The notes below the pieces were generated by a model. It was not told where the DNA came from, did not search any database, and saw only the letters and a list, made by a program, of their open reading frames with translations. Made by a program: the position numbers and the translations under genes. Positions 15,878-24,011 of a stretch of 34,981 nt of DNA are shown here, piece after piece (position 1 is the stretch's first letter; each line of letters begins with the position of its first letter). This stretch comes from JBBECF01 sp040881945. Its GTDB lineage: Bacteria > Pseudomonadota > Alphaproteobacteria > Dongiales > Dongiaceae. The stretch covers positions 1-34,981 of the forward strand of contig JBBECF010000069.1 of assembly GCA_040881945.1 (NCBI GenBank), in the 5' to 3' direction.

Positions 15878-16900
15878 ATGCCCTGGACCTGGCTTGCCGC
15901 GGCGTTCGTTCTCGCCTTCGCCGCGACGGCGGTGCTGACCGGCGTCGTGCTGCGCCTGCTGCGCCGCTACGCCGTGCTCGACCGGCCGAGCGCGCGCAGC
16001 AGCCATGGCGCGCCGACGCCGCGCGGCGGCGGCCTGGCGGTGCTGGCGGTGCTGCTGCCGGCCTGGGCGGCGATCGGGTTGGCCTGGCCCGCGGCCGGGG
16101 CCGGCGGCGCCGCGCTCGCCGGCGTCCTGCCGGCGGCGCTGCTGCTCGCCGCGGTGTCGTGGATCGACGACCTGCGCGGCCTCGATCCGCGCCTGCGGCT
16201 GGCGGCGCAGGTGCTGGCGGTCGGCATCGGCCTCGCGGCGATGGCGCCGGCGCCGGTGTTCCAGGGGCTGCTGCCGCCGTGGCTCGACCGCCTGGCCGCC
16301 GGCCTCGCCTGGCTGTGGTTCGTCAATCTGTTCAATTTCATGGACGGCATCGACGGGCTGGCGGCGAGCGAGACCGCCTGCCTCGGCGGCGGACTGGCGC
16401 TGATCGCGCTGATCGGCGGCGCGGGCGGCGCGACCGCCCCGCTCGGCCTGACGCTGGCCGCGGCGGGGCTCGGTTTCCTGCTGTGGAACCGGCCGCCGGC
16501 CAAGCTGTTCCTCGGCGACGTCGGCAGCGTGCCGCTCGGTTATCTCGCCGGCTGGCTGCTGCTCGACGCCGCGGCGGCCGGGGCCTGGGCGGCGGCGCTG
16601 ATCCTGCCGGCCTATTACCTGGCCGACGCGACCCTGACGCTGGCCGGCCGGGCAGGGCGCGGCGAAAGCGTGACCGAGGCCCATGCCGAGCACTTCTACC
16701 AGCGCGCCGTGCGCGCCGGCCGCAGCCACGGCCAGGTCGTGCTGATGGTGCTGGCGGCGAACGCGGCGCTGATCGCGCTCGCGCTCGGCGCCGAGCGCGG
16801 CGAGCGGGTCGCCGGCCTGGTCGGCGCCGCCGCCACGGTGACCCTGCTGCTGCGCCGCCTGACGCGGCCCCCCCGGGTTAAACCCGGGGGCTCGCGATGA
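15878..16900 (+). CDS. Polyprenyl-phosphate N-acetylhexosamine-1-P transferase
   Basis: Integral membrane enzyme of the WecA/WbpL/MraY family, 340 residues, with about ten membrane segments. It would transfer a sugar-1-phosphate from a UDP-sugar to undecaprenyl phosphate and so start a surface polysaccharide. Family motifs are SWIDDLRGLDPRLRL (acidic Mg site), NLFNFMDGIDGLA and FLGDVGSVPLGYL, with HAEHFYQRAV near 270 as in WbpL-type enzymes. The start is ATG at 15878; a TTG at 15848 lies inside the repeat element and would prepend a basic stretch. The last ten codons are built from a CCCCGGGTT-type palindrome (PRVKPGG), so the native C-terminus was probably replaced. It overlaps the next gene by four bases. 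Confidence 0.9.
   Translation: MPWTWLAAAFVLAFAATAVLTGVVLRLLRRYAVLDRPSARSSHGAPTPRGGGLAVLAVLLPAWAAIGLAWPAAGAGGAALAGVLPAALLLAAVSWIDDLRGLDPRLRLAAQVLAVGIGLAAMAPAPVFQGLLPPWLDRLAAGLAWLWFVNLFNFMDGIDGLAASETACLGGGLALIALIGGAGGATAPLGLTLAAAGLGFLLWNRPPAKLFLGDVGSVPLGYLAGWLLLDAAAAGAWAAALILPAYYLADATLTLAGRAGRGESVTEAHAEHFYQRAVRAGRSHGQVVLMVLAANAALIALALGAERGERVAGLVGAAATVTLLLRRLTRPPRVKPGGSR
16870..16890. repeat. GC palindrome forming C-terminus of the transferase
   Basis: Arms CCCCCGGGTT and AACCCGGGGG around a single A. The 19-base core (16871-16889) is identical to that at 19270-19288 and in the same orientation. It encodes PRVKPG in the transferase frame, ending ten bases before the stop. Confidence 0.7.
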
Positions 16901-17856
16901 GCCGCGTGCTCGTCACCGGCGCCACCGGATTCATCGGGCCGGCGCTGGTCGAGGAGCTACGCAAGGCCGGCTTCACGGTGCGCGTGGCGCTGCGCCGCGA
17001 CGCCGCGCTGCTGCCCGGGGTCGAGTACACGATCGCCGGCGCCGTCGGACCGGCGACCGACTGGCGCCCGGCGCTGGTTGGGGTCGCGGCGGTCGTCCAT
17101 CTCGCGGCCCGGGCGCAAGCCCGGTCCGGCGCTTCGGCCGCCGCCCTGGCCGCGCTGCGCGAGGTCAACAGCCTCGGCACGCGGCGCCTGGCCGAGGCGG
17201 CCGCCGCGGCCGGCGTGCGTCGCTTCGTGTTCCTCAGCTCGGTCAAGGCGATGGGCGAGGCCAGCCCGCCCGGCCGGCCGTTCGTCGAAAGCGATCCGGC
17301 GCGGCCGGCCGACGCCTACGGCCGCTCGAAGCTCGAAGGCGAGACCGCGCTGCGCGAGGTCGCGGCCGCGACCGGGATGGCGGCCGCCGTACTGCGCGCG
17401 CCGCTGGTCTACGGCCCCGGCGTCAAGGGCAATTTCCTGCGCCTGCTGCGCGCCGTCGAACGCGGCTTGCCGCTGCCCGTCGGCGCGCTGCGCAACCGCC
17501 GCAGCCTGATCTATCTCGGCAATTTGACGAGCGCGCTCGGCCTCGCCTTGCGCCATCCGGCGGCGGCCGGCGAGACCTTCCTGGTCAGCGACGGCGAAGA
17601 CGTCTCGACCGCCGAGCTGGTGCGCCGCCTGGCCCGCGCCCTGGGGCGCCCGGCGCGGCTGTTGCCGGTGCCGCCGGCCGTGCTGCGCCTCGCCGACCGG
17701 CTGTCCGGGCGCCGCCGTTTGCTGGCGCCGCTGGTCGACGATCTCGCCGTCGACTCCGGCCGCATCCGCGAGCGCCTGGGCTGGGCGCCGCCGTTCGGCC
17801 TCGACGACGGGCTCGCCGCTACGGTTGCGTGGCACCGCCGGTCGGCCGGCCGGTGA
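16897..17856 (+). CDS. NAD-dependent epimerase/reductase (WbpV/WreQ-like)
   Basis: Extended short-chain dehydrogenase acting on a nucleotide sugar, 319 residues. The Rossmann motif GATGFIG is at 8-14, followed by VVHLAARAQARSG, FLSSVKAMGE and the catalytic YGRSK (Tyr-x3-Lys). In clusters with a WbpM/CapD dehydratase and a WbpL-type transferase, such proteins reduce the 4-keto intermediate, for example to UDP-QuiNAc (WbpV in Pseudomonas, WreQ in Rhizobium etli). I infer that role from context. A 4-epimerase function is the main alternative. The start overlaps the preceding stop (ATGA), implying coupling; the dehydratase gene starts 57 bases downstream. Confidence 0.86.
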   Translation: MSRVLVTGATGFIGPALVEELRKAGFTVRVALRRDAALLPGVEYTIAGAVGPATDWRPALVGVAAVVHLAARAQARSGASAAALAALREVNSLGTRRLAEAAAAAGVRRFVFLSSVKAMGEASPPGRPFVESDPARPADAYGRSKLEGETALREVAAATGMAAAVLRAPLVYGPGVKGNFLRLLRAVERGLPLPVGALRNRRSLIYLGNLTSALGLALRHPAAAGETFLVSDGEDVSTAELVRRLARALGRPARLLPVPPAVLRLADRLSGRRRLLAPLVDDLAVDSGRIRERLGWAPPFGLDDGLAATVAWHRRSAGR

Positions 17857-17913
17857 TGGCGCAGCGCGCCGCCTATGGTATGGTCGCGCCCTCGATCCGC
17901 GAGGGGCCGCCGC

Positions 17914-19884
17914 ATGTCCGATAGGTCCGTCCCGTCGCCGTTTCTCTCGGCACGGTCCGCCGTCGCCTTCGTCCACGACGTGGCGATGGCCGCGGCCTCG
18001 TTCGTGCTGGCGCTGTATCTGCGCCTGGGCGGCCGGATGTTCGATTACATGGGCGATACGTTGCTTTGGGCGGCGGCAATCTTCGCGGCCATCGCCGCCG
18101 CGGTGTTCTGGGCGGTCGGGCTGTATCGCGGCGTCTGGCGCTATGCGTCGATGAACGATCTGCTGGCGATCGTGCGCGGCGTCACCCTGACGATCCTGGT
18201 GTTCCTGCCGGTCATGTTCATGCTGTCGCGGCTCGAAGGCGTGCCGCGCTCGACGCTGGCGATCAACTGGCTGGTGCTGATCTTCCTGCTCGGCGCGCCG
18301 CGCTTCGTCTATCGCATCCTCAAGGACGGCGGCCTGGCCCATGTGCTGGAGCGCGGCAACGGGTTGCGCGTGCCGGTGCTGCTGGTCGGCGCCGGCGATG
18401 CCGCCGAGCTGTTCATCCGCGAGATGGCGCGCGACCGGGCGGCGCCGTTCCAGGTCGCGGGCATCCTGGACATGGACGCGCGCCGGATCGGCCAGCGCAT
18501 CCACGGCGTGCCGGTGCTGGGCGACATAGAGACCGGCCAGCGGGTCATCGACGGCTTGCGCCGGCGCGAGCGGCCGCCGCAGCGCCTGATCGTCACCCGC
18601 GAGACGGCGGCGCCGCAGCTCCGCCGGCTGCTCGATCTGGCCGAGGCCAACGGCATGACCCTGGCGCGGCTGCCGCGGCTGGCCGAGCTGCAGAGCGGCG
18701 ACGGCGCGGCCTCGCCGGTGCAGGTGCGCCCCGTCGCGCTCGAGGACCTGCTCGGCCGGCCGCGCACGGTGCTCGACCGCGAGCCGATGCGGCGCCTGGC
18801 GGTCGGCAAGCGCATCCTGATCACCGGCGCCGGCGGATCGATCGGGGCCGAATTGGCGCGGCAACTCGCCGCCTTCGCGCCGGCGCATCTCGCCTTGCTC
18901 GACCACGGCGAATACGCGCTCTATACGATCGACGGCGAAATCGGGCGGCGCTGGCCGAATCTAAGCCGCAGCGCGATCCTTGCCGACGTCCGCGATTCGG
19001 CGCGGCTCGACCGGGCGATGGCCGATGAGCGCCCCGAGCTGGTGTTCCACGCGGCGGCCTTGAAGCATGTGCCGATGGCCGAAGCCAACCCGGCCGAAGC
19101 GGCGCTGACCAACACCGTCGGCACGCGCCGGGTCGCCGACGCGGCGCGCGCCGCCGGCGTCGCCGCGATGGTGCTGATCTCCACCGACAAGGCGGTGAAC
19201 CCGACCAGCGTGCTCGGCGCCACCAAGCGCCTGGCCGAAAGCTATTGCCAGGCGCTCGACATCGCCGATCCCCGGGTTAAACCCGGGGACCCGCGGCCCG
19301 GCGGCACCCGCTTCATCACCGTGCGCTTCGGCAACGTGCTGGGATCGACCGGGTCGGTCGTGCCCCTGTTCCAACGGCAATTGGCCGAGGGCGGTCCGCT
19401 GACCGTCACCCATCGGGAGATGACGCGCTATTTCATGACGGCGCGCGAGGCGATCGAGCTGGTGCTGCGCGCCTCGGCGCTCGGCGCCGCCGACGAAGGC
19501 GCGGCGCGCGGCCGCATCTTCATCCTCGACATGGGCGAGCCGGTGCGCATCCTCGATCTCGCCCGCCAGGTGATCCGGCTGTCCGGCCAACGACCGGAGA
19601 TCGACATCGCGATCGCGTTCACCGGGCCGCGGCCCGGCGAGAAGCTGACCGAGGAGTTGTTCCACGCCGGCGAGGCGATGGCGCCGGCCGGCGTCCCCGG
19701 GCTGCTGCTGGCGGCGCCGCGCACGGCCGATTTGGCCCTGCTGCGCGGCGGCCTCGACGAGCTGGCCGAGACCGCCCGCGGCGGTGGCGACGCCGAAGTG
19801 ATCGCGCTGCTGCGCCGCCTGGTGCCCGAATACAAGGCGCGACCGCAGCCCGGACCGGCCGCCCGCGCCGCCGCCGGCCGATGA
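17914..19884 (+). CDS. Membrane UDP-sugar 4,6-dehydratase, CapD/WbpM/FlaA1 long form
   Basis: Inner-membrane nucleotide-sugar dehydratase, 656 residues. Four N-terminal membrane segments (about 15-125) are followed by a CoA-binding-like Rossmann region (about 145-260) and the catalytic SDR domain. The SDR domain has GAGGSIGAEL near 310, HAAALKHVP, STDKAVNPTSVLGATKR and VRFGNVLGSTGSV. As in WbpM-type enzymes, the YxxxK tyrosine position is not Tyr (LGATK here). The probable reaction is UDP-GlcNAc to the 4-keto-6-deoxy sugar. The ATG at 17914 has GAGGGG seven bases upstream. An in-frame palindrome at codons 453-459 adds DPRVKPGD just before the conserved TRFITVRFGN strand, which may lengthen a surface loop. 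Confidence 0.9.
   Translation: MSDRSVPSPFLSARSAVAFVHDVAMAAASFVLALYLRLGGRMFDYMGDTLLWAAAIFAAIAAAVFWAVGLYRGVWRYASMNDLLAIVRGVTLTILVFLPVMFMLSRLEGVPRSTLAINWLVLIFLLGAPRFVYRILKDGGLAHVLERGNGLRVPVLLVGAGDAAELFIREMARDRAAPFQVAGILDMDARRIGQRIHGVPVLGDIETGQRVIDGLRRRERPPQRLIVTRETAAPQLRRLLDLAEANGMTLARLPRLAELQSGDGAASPVQVRPVALEDLLGRPRTVLDREPMRRLAVGKRILITGAGGSIGAELARQLAAFAPAHLALLDHGEYALYTIDGEIGRRWPNLSRSAILADVRDSARLDRAMADERPELVFHAAALKHVPMAEANPAEAALTNTVGTRRVADAARAAGVAAMVLISTDKAVNPTSVLGATKRLAESYCQALDIADPRVKPGDPRPGGTRFITVRFGNVLGSTGSVVPLFQRQLAEGGPLTVTHREMTRYFMTAREAIELVLRASALGAADEGAARGRIFILDMGEPVRILDLARQVIRLSGQRPEIDIAIAFTGPRPGEKLTEELFHAGEAMAPAGVPGLLLAAPRTADLALLRGGLDELAETARGGGDAEVIALLRRLVPEYKARPQPGPAARAAAGR
19270..19288. 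repeat. GC palindrome inside the CapD-like gene
   Basis: CCCCGGGTTAAACCCGGGG, arms of nine bases around one A, identical to the core at 16871-16889. It is read in the same relative frame and yields the same PRVKPG peptide in the middle of a conserved enzyme without interrupting it. Confidence 0.75.
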
Positions 19885-19912
19885 GCACGCCAGAGAGGCG
19901 GCGGCCCTGAGC

Positions 19913-21499
19913 ATGGACCGGCGCATCGCCCGCGCCCTGATCTCGGTCTCCGACAAGACCGGGGTGGTCGAGCTCGGGCGCTTCCTCGCCGCGCGCGGGG
20001 TCGAGATCCTGTCCACCGGCGGCTCGGCCGCCGCGCTCGCCGCCGCCGGCGTGCCGGTCGTCGACGTGGCAGCGCATACCGGGTTCCCGGAAATCCTCGG
20101 CGGCCGGGTCAAGACCCTGCACCCGAAGATCCACGGCGGCATCCTCGCCCGCCGCGACCGCGCCGACGACTGCGCCGCGCTGGCCGCCCACGGCATCGCC
20201 GAGATCGATTTGGTCGTGGTCAACCTCTATCCATTCGAGGCGACGGCGGCGTCCGGCGCCGGCCGCGCCGCCTGCATCGAGCAGATCGACATCGGCGGCC
20301 CGGCCCTGATCCGCGCCGCGGCCAAGAACCAGGACTTCGTCGCCGTCGTCACCGACCCCGCCGACTATGCCGCCGTGATGGCGGAACTGGAGTGCCGCGA
20401 CGGCGCCGTCGGCGCGGCGTTGCGCCGCCGCCTCGCCGCCGCCGCCTTCGCCCGCACCGCCGCCTACGACGCGGCGATCGCCGGTTGGCTGGCGCGCGCG
20501 GAAGGCGAGACGTTGCCGCCGCTGCTGACCCTCGCGGGGCGGTGCCGGCAGGCCTTGCGCTACGGCGAGAACCCGCACCAGAAGGCGGCGTTCTACGCCG
20601 CGATCGACCCCGGCGGCGGGACGCGGCCGGGCGTCGCCACGGCGCGCCAGCTCCAGGGCAAGGAGCTCAGCTTCAACAATCTCGCCGACGCCGCCGCCGC
20701 CTTCGAGCTGGCCGCCGAGTTCGAGCGCCCGGCGGTCGTCATCGTCAAGCACGCCAACCCGTGCGGCGTCGCGGTCGGCGACGACCTCGCGGCGGCTTAC
20801 GCCCGCGCGCTCGCCTGCGACCCGGTCAGCGCCTATGGCGGCATCGTCGCCGTCAACCGGCCGCTCGACGCGGCGGCCGCCGAGGCGATCGCCGGGCTGT
20901 TCGTCGAGGTCGTTATCGCGCCGCAGGTGGACGAAGGCGCGCGCGCGGCGCTCGCCGCGAAGCCGAATCTGCGCCTGCTCGAGACCGGCGGCCTGCCCGA
21001 TCCCGCCGCGCCGGGCCTGGAGTCGCGCTCGCTCGCCGGCGGGTTTCTCGTTCAGGAGCGCGACGCCGGCCGGGTCGCCGAGCGCGACTTGAAGGTCGTA
21101 ACGCGGCGGGCGCCGAGCGCGCGGGAACGCGCCGACCTGCTGTTCGCTTTCAAGGTCGCCAAGCACGTCAAGTCGAACGCCATCGTCTATGCCAGGGACG
21201 GGGCGACGGTCGGCATCGGCGCCGGCCAGATGAGCCGCGTCGACGCCGCGCGCATCGCCGCCTGGAAGGCGCGCGCGGCGGCCGACGCGGCCGGCGAGAA
21301 GGACAGCCGCGCCGAAGGCTCGGTCGTCGCCTCGGACGCATTCTTTCCGTTCGCCGACGGGCTGCTGCTCGCGGCGGCCGCCGGCGCGACGGCCGTGATC
21401 CAGCCGGGCGGCAGTTTGCGCGACGCCGAGGTGATCGCGGCGGCCGACGAGGCCGGCCTCGCCATGGTCTTTACCGGCATGCGCCACTTCCGGCATTGA
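19913..21499 (+). CDS. purH: Bifunctional AICAR transformylase/IMP cyclohydrolase
   Basis: Performs the last two steps of de novo IMP synthesis; 528 residues, the expected length. The N-terminal IMP cyclohydrolase domain (about 1-200) shows ALISVSDKTG, STGGSAAAL and GGRVKTLHPKIHGGIL. The C-terminal formyltransferase domain contains RYGENPHQKAAFY, KHANPCGVAVGD and SNAIVYARDG followed by GIGAGQMSRVDA, which include the catalytic Lys and His region (KHANPCG). The gene starts 28 bases after the CapD-like gene and converges on the zeta-like kinase gene with only six bases between stops. It is frequently linked to htpX-rsmB-rpe in this class, so the sugar genes look inserted between the heparinase gene and purH. 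Confidence 0.97.
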   Translation: MDRRIARALISVSDKTGVVELGRFLAARGVEILSTGGSAAALAAAGVPVVDVAAHTGFPEILGGRVKTLHPKIHGGILARRDRADDCAALAAHGIAEIDLVVVNLYPFEATAASGAGRAACIEQIDIGGPALIRAAAKNQDFVAVVTDPADYAAVMAELECRDGAVGAALRRRLAAAAFARTAAYDAAIAGWLARAEGETLPPLLTLAGRCRQALRYGENPHQKAAFYAAIDPGGGTRPGVATARQLQGKELSFNNLADAAAAFELAAEFERPAVVIVKHANPCGVAVGDDLAAAYARALACDPVSAYGGIVAVNRPLDAAAAEAIAGLFVEVVIAPQVDEGARAALAAKPNLRLLETGGLPDPAAPGLESRSLAGGFLVQERDAGRVAERDLKVVTRRAPSARERADLLFAFKVAKHVKSNAIVYARDGATVGIGAGQMSRVDAARIAAWKARAAADAAGEKDSRAEGSVVASDAFFPFADGLLLAAAAGATAVIQPGGSLRDAEVIAAADEAGLAMVFTGMRHFRH

Positions 21500-21505
21500 A
21501 GGCAT

Positions 21506-22084
21506 TCAACGCCGGCGTCGCGACAGAGCCAGAATTGCGTTCCACATTTGACGATCGACGACCCGAACCGCGCGCGCGGTCTTACGGAAGATTACGCGCG
21601 GTTCCGCATCCGCCAAGTAGATGACTGCTCGATCGGCAAGGGACAGATAATCCGGAAGAAGGAGCAGGCTTCGATGATAGCGCCGCATCACGATCTCGGT
21701 CGGTACAAAGTGGCCACCCAATGCCACGCGTTGTCCGATTCGCTGGAGGCATAGATCGGGATCGAATACGAACAGATAAGTCAGTTCGACGAGATAGCCC
21801 TGAGACCTCGCATGGCGCAGCCATCGTGATAACGTCAGGCTAGCCAACGTGGTTTCGATGGCGAAAGACTGACGCTGCTCCAGCAGCTCGGTACGCCGCT
21901 GCAGCGCCCACCGACCGGCGGATAGCGCCCAGCGCTGCGGGTGGCCCGGCGAAGCCGACCCCGCGACGTCATCGGCGTTCAGGAATTTCTCGCCGGCGAG
22001 GAGTTCGGAGAAATGTGTTCGTGCGAAGGTCGACTTACCGGCGCCGTTTGGACCGGCGAGAAGCCAAAGCCTTGGTCGCGCCAT
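21506..22084 (-). CDS. Zeta-toxin-like P-loop kinase
   Basis: P-loop kinase of the zeta toxin/AAA_33 type, 192 residues. The Walker A is GPNGAGKST at residues 11-19. NADDV follows at about 37-41, and AIETTLAS near 75 matches the substrate-handling region of zeta-like proteins; an Arg-rich segment FVPTEIVMRRYHRS lies near 130. Zeta toxins phosphorylate UDP-N-acetylglucosamine, but chromosomal relatives may have other substrates. It is AT-richer than the neighbouring purH. A small gene overlaps its 5' end by 50 bases, an arrangement expected of a two-gene module. Confidence 0.78.
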   Translation of the reverse strand: MARPRLWLLAGPNGAGKSTFARTHFSELLAGEKFLNADDVAGSASPGHPQRWALSAGRWALQRRTELLEQRQSFAIETTLASLTLSRWLRHARSQGYLVELTYLFVFDPDLCLQRIGQRVALGGHFVPTEIVMRRYHRSLLLLPDYLSLADRAVIYLADAEPRVIFRKTARAVRVVDRQMWNAILALSRRRR

Positions 22085-22262
22085 AGCGGCCGCCCTGTCT
22101 GAGGAATGGGTTCTCGAGTTTCTTCAGCTTGACCCGGCGGCCGTCCGGATAGAGCGCGACCAGATATCCGCCACGCCCCTGATAGGCCGGCAGGCCGGCG
22201 GCCCAGGCGCGCGCGATCGCCTGTCGGACCGCCTCGCGGTAGTGCTTCAAGGCTCCTCGCAT
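22035..22262 (-). CDS. Small basic protein paired with the zeta-like kinase
   Basis: A 75-residue protein whose 3' end overlaps the kinase gene by 50 bases in a different frame. The N-terminal half is helical and alanine-rich (ALKHYREAVRQAIARAWAAG). A strand-like segment AYQGRGGYLVALYPDGRRVKLKKL follows, and the tail is strongly basic. I do not recognise a named family. The arrangement, upstream and overlapping a zeta-like kinase, suggests an antitoxin or regulator; this is inference only. The basic tail lies wholly within the overlap and may be a by-product of it. Confidence 0.55.
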   Translation of the reverse strand: MRGALKHYREAVRQAIARAWAAGLPAYQGRGGYLVALYPDGRRVKLKKLENPFLRQGGRYGATKALASRRSKRRR

Positions 22263-22317
22263 GGCCCTAGTCTATACGGCCTGGGCCGCAAATCCGTGCG
22301 ATTTTTCGGGGCTGACT

Positions 22318-22405
22318 TCGCCGCTTCCGACATCCGCGGCGGCTCGGCGCCGCGGCTCCCGCACCGTCAGCAGCAGCAGGCCGACGACGGAGAACGGCGG
22401 GATCG
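22318..22405 (-). pseudogene. Fragment of UMF1-type MFS transporter 3' end
   Basis: On the minus strand this stretch encodes VVGLLLLTVREPR, matching VVGLLLLLTVKEPR near the C-terminus of the full transporter gene at 25853-27172. At the DNA level 22318-22405 aligns with 25863-25953 over about 90 bases with one 3-base gap and scattered substitutions. Homology stops abruptly at 22405. Only the last 30 or so codons are represented and the original stop is not preserved. The fragment is in the same orientation as the intact gene, so the two copies are direct repeats on either side of the cyd cluster. Confidence 0.65.
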
Positions 22406-22450
22406 GAGTCTCGCGCCGAGCGCGGCGGGAGGACTTCAGCCGCGTCGACC

Positions 22451-22711
22451 TCACGCCGCCTCTCGGAACGCCAGGAGCGCGGCCGCGCCGCCGATCATCA
22501 GCGGCCAGGCGACGGCGGGGCCGAACAGGATGCGCCACAAGCGATGTTTGGGCTCGTAGCCGAGACCGTGGACAAAGCCGCCGCTCGTGCCCAGCAGCAT
22601 CAGCGGCAGAATGGCGTGCGCCAGCGGCGTCATCTCCCGCCCGATCGCGTAGGGATAGGCGATCAGTCCGAGCGCGAGGGTCGCCGCCAGAAGGAGAGAG
22701 ACGAGCCGCAT
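22451..22711 (-). CDS. ybgE: Cyd operon protein YbgE
   Basis: Small inner-membrane protein, 86 residues, with three hydrophobic segments (about 4-22, 33-50 and 62-80). The GFVHGLGYEPKHRLWRILFGP segment (given only as its signature) is characteristic of YbgE-family proteins encoded at the end of cydABX operons. Its role is not established; association with cytochrome bd biogenesis is assumed from linkage. The ATG at 22711 is 13 bases after the cydX stop; in frame the sequence stays open to 22843, but that extension overlaps cydX and is not conserved-looking. Confidence 0.8.
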   Translation of the reverse strand: MRLVSLLLAATLALGLIAYPYAIGREMTPLAHAILPLMLLGTSGGFVHGLGYEPKHRLWRILFGPAVAWPLMIGGAAALLAFREAA

Positions 22712-22724
22712 CGCAGGCGCGGCG

Positions 22725-22826
22725 TCAACGCCTGTCGTCGGGATCGTCGAGCTCGAGCCACATCGCGTTGAGAATCGCGAAGGCGCAGGCGAGCCAAAAT
22801 CCGAGGACCCAGGAAAAATACCACAT
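22725..22826 (-). CDS. cydX: Cytochrome bd small subunit CydX
   Basis: A 33-residue single-span membrane protein beginning MWYFSWVLG and continuing with a hydrophobic helix (FWLACAFAILNAMW) and an acidic tail ELDDPDDRR. This is the standard CydX pattern: Trp-Tyr-Phe near the start, a conserved LA.A..ILNA core and an acidic end. CydX stabilises the haem sites of the CydAB oxidase. The start at 22826 is 26 bases after the cydB stop. Confidence 0.9.
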   Translation of the reverse strand: MWYFSWVLGFWLACAFAILNAMWLELDDPDDRR

Positions 22827-22852
22827 GGCGTCGGTCCTCCCATGCGCCCTTG

Positions 22853-23998
22853 TCAGTAGCTGTTTTCGTTGCTGTCGAGATCGGCCGCCGTCACCTTGCC
22901 CCACAGCACGCGGTAGACCCACGCGGTGTAGGCGAGAACGAGCGGCATCAGGACGACAGTCGCAATCAACAAGACGAAGAGCGTCATCGCGCTCGACGAC
23001 GCGTCGAAAACGGTGAGACTGTGCGAGGGCACGGTCGAGGACGGCAGAAGGAAGGGATAAATCGAGACCCCGGCCGTCGCGACGACGCCGGCGACCGAGA
23101 GCGAGCTGGCGACGAAGGCGATCCCCGGCATCCCCGTGCGCAGCAGAACCGGAACCAGCGCCGCACCGGCGAAGCCGAGGATCGGCGCGAGCGGCGCCCA
23201 GGCGTAAAGCCGGTAGTTCGAAAGCCATGCCCCCGGCTCGACGATCGCCTCTTTCAGGGTCGGGTTCGAAGCCCCGCCGCGCGCCAGCCCGGCCGTGACG
23301 ACATACCCATCGAGGCCGTAGGCGACCCAAAGTCCCGCCAGCGCGAAGAGAAGGATCAGCGCGACGGCCGCAACCGTCGCGCCGATCCTGGCGCGCGCCG
23401 CGATGGGGTCAGCGGTCTTGACCGCGAGCCAAACGCCGCCATGCATCGCGAGCATCGCGACGCTGACGACGCCCGCGAGCAGCGCGAAGGGGTTGAGCAG
23501 GCCGAGAAGCCCGCCTTCGTAGATCGGGCGCAGGGTCTCGTCGTAATGAAAGGGGACGCCGCGGATGACATTGCCGACGGCGACGCCGAAGATGAGGGCA
23601 GGGACGAACCCGCCGACGAAGAGCGCCCAGTCCCAGAAGCGGCGCCATCTCGTGTCGGCCAATTTCGAGCGGAACTTGAAGCCGACGGGCCGCAAGATCA
23701 GCGCGGCGAGCACGAGCAGCATCGCCAGGTAGAAGCCCGAGAAACTGAGGGCGTAGAGATAGGGCCAGGCGGCGAAGATCGCGCCGCCGCCGGTGATGAG
23801 CCAAACTTGGTTGCCCTCCCAGACGGGACCGACAGTGTTGATGACGATGCGACGTTCGACATCCGTCTTTCCGACGAAAGGCAGCAGCATGCCCGTGCCG
23901 AGGTCGAACCCGTCGGTGACGGCGAAGCCGATCAGAAGCACCCCGAGCAGGAGCCACCAGAGGACGCGCAGGGTCTCGTAGTCGATCGGAATTTCCAC
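22853..23998 (-). CDS. cydB: Cytochrome bd oxidase subunit II
   Basis: Structural subunit II of cytochrome bd ubiquinol oxidase, 381 residues, about eight to nine membrane spans. The N-terminal DYETLRVLWWLLLGVLLIGFAV region followed by TDGFDLGTG, and EGNQVWLITGGGAIFAAWP near 72, are family signatures. I chose the GTG at 23998 because it gives an N-terminus aligned with the usual MIDYE start. An ATG at 24037 would overlap cydA by 26 bases and add a hydrophilic leader. Base composition is somewhat lower in GC than in the glutamate dehydrogenase gene nearby. Confidence 0.95.
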   Translation of the reverse strand: MEIPIDYETLRVLWWLLLGVLLIGFAVTDGFDLGTGMLLPFVGKTDVERRIVINTVGPVWEGNQVWLITGGGAIFAAWPYLYALSFSGFYLAMLLVLAALILRPVGFKFRSKLADTRWRRFWDWALFVGGFVPALIFGVAVGNVIRGVPFHYDETLRPIYEGGLLGLLNPFALLAGVVSVAMLAMHGGVWLAVKTADPIAARARIGATVAAVALILLFALAGLWVAYGLDGYVVTAGLARGGASNPTLKEAIVEPGAWLSNYRLYAWAPLAPILGFAGAALVPVLLRTGMPGIAFVASSLSVAGVVATAGVSIYPFLLPSSTVPSHSLTVFDASSSAMTLFVLLIATVVLMPLVLAYTAWVYRVLWGKVTAADLDSNENSY

Positions 23999-24011
23999 CC
24001 GCGTCGTCCCG

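Noticed and set aside
22272..22538. 88-codon minus-strand open frame downstream of ybgE
   Set aside because: It is partly antiparallel-frame overlap of ybgE; only the MFS-like portion has meaning, and that is a fragment, not a gene.
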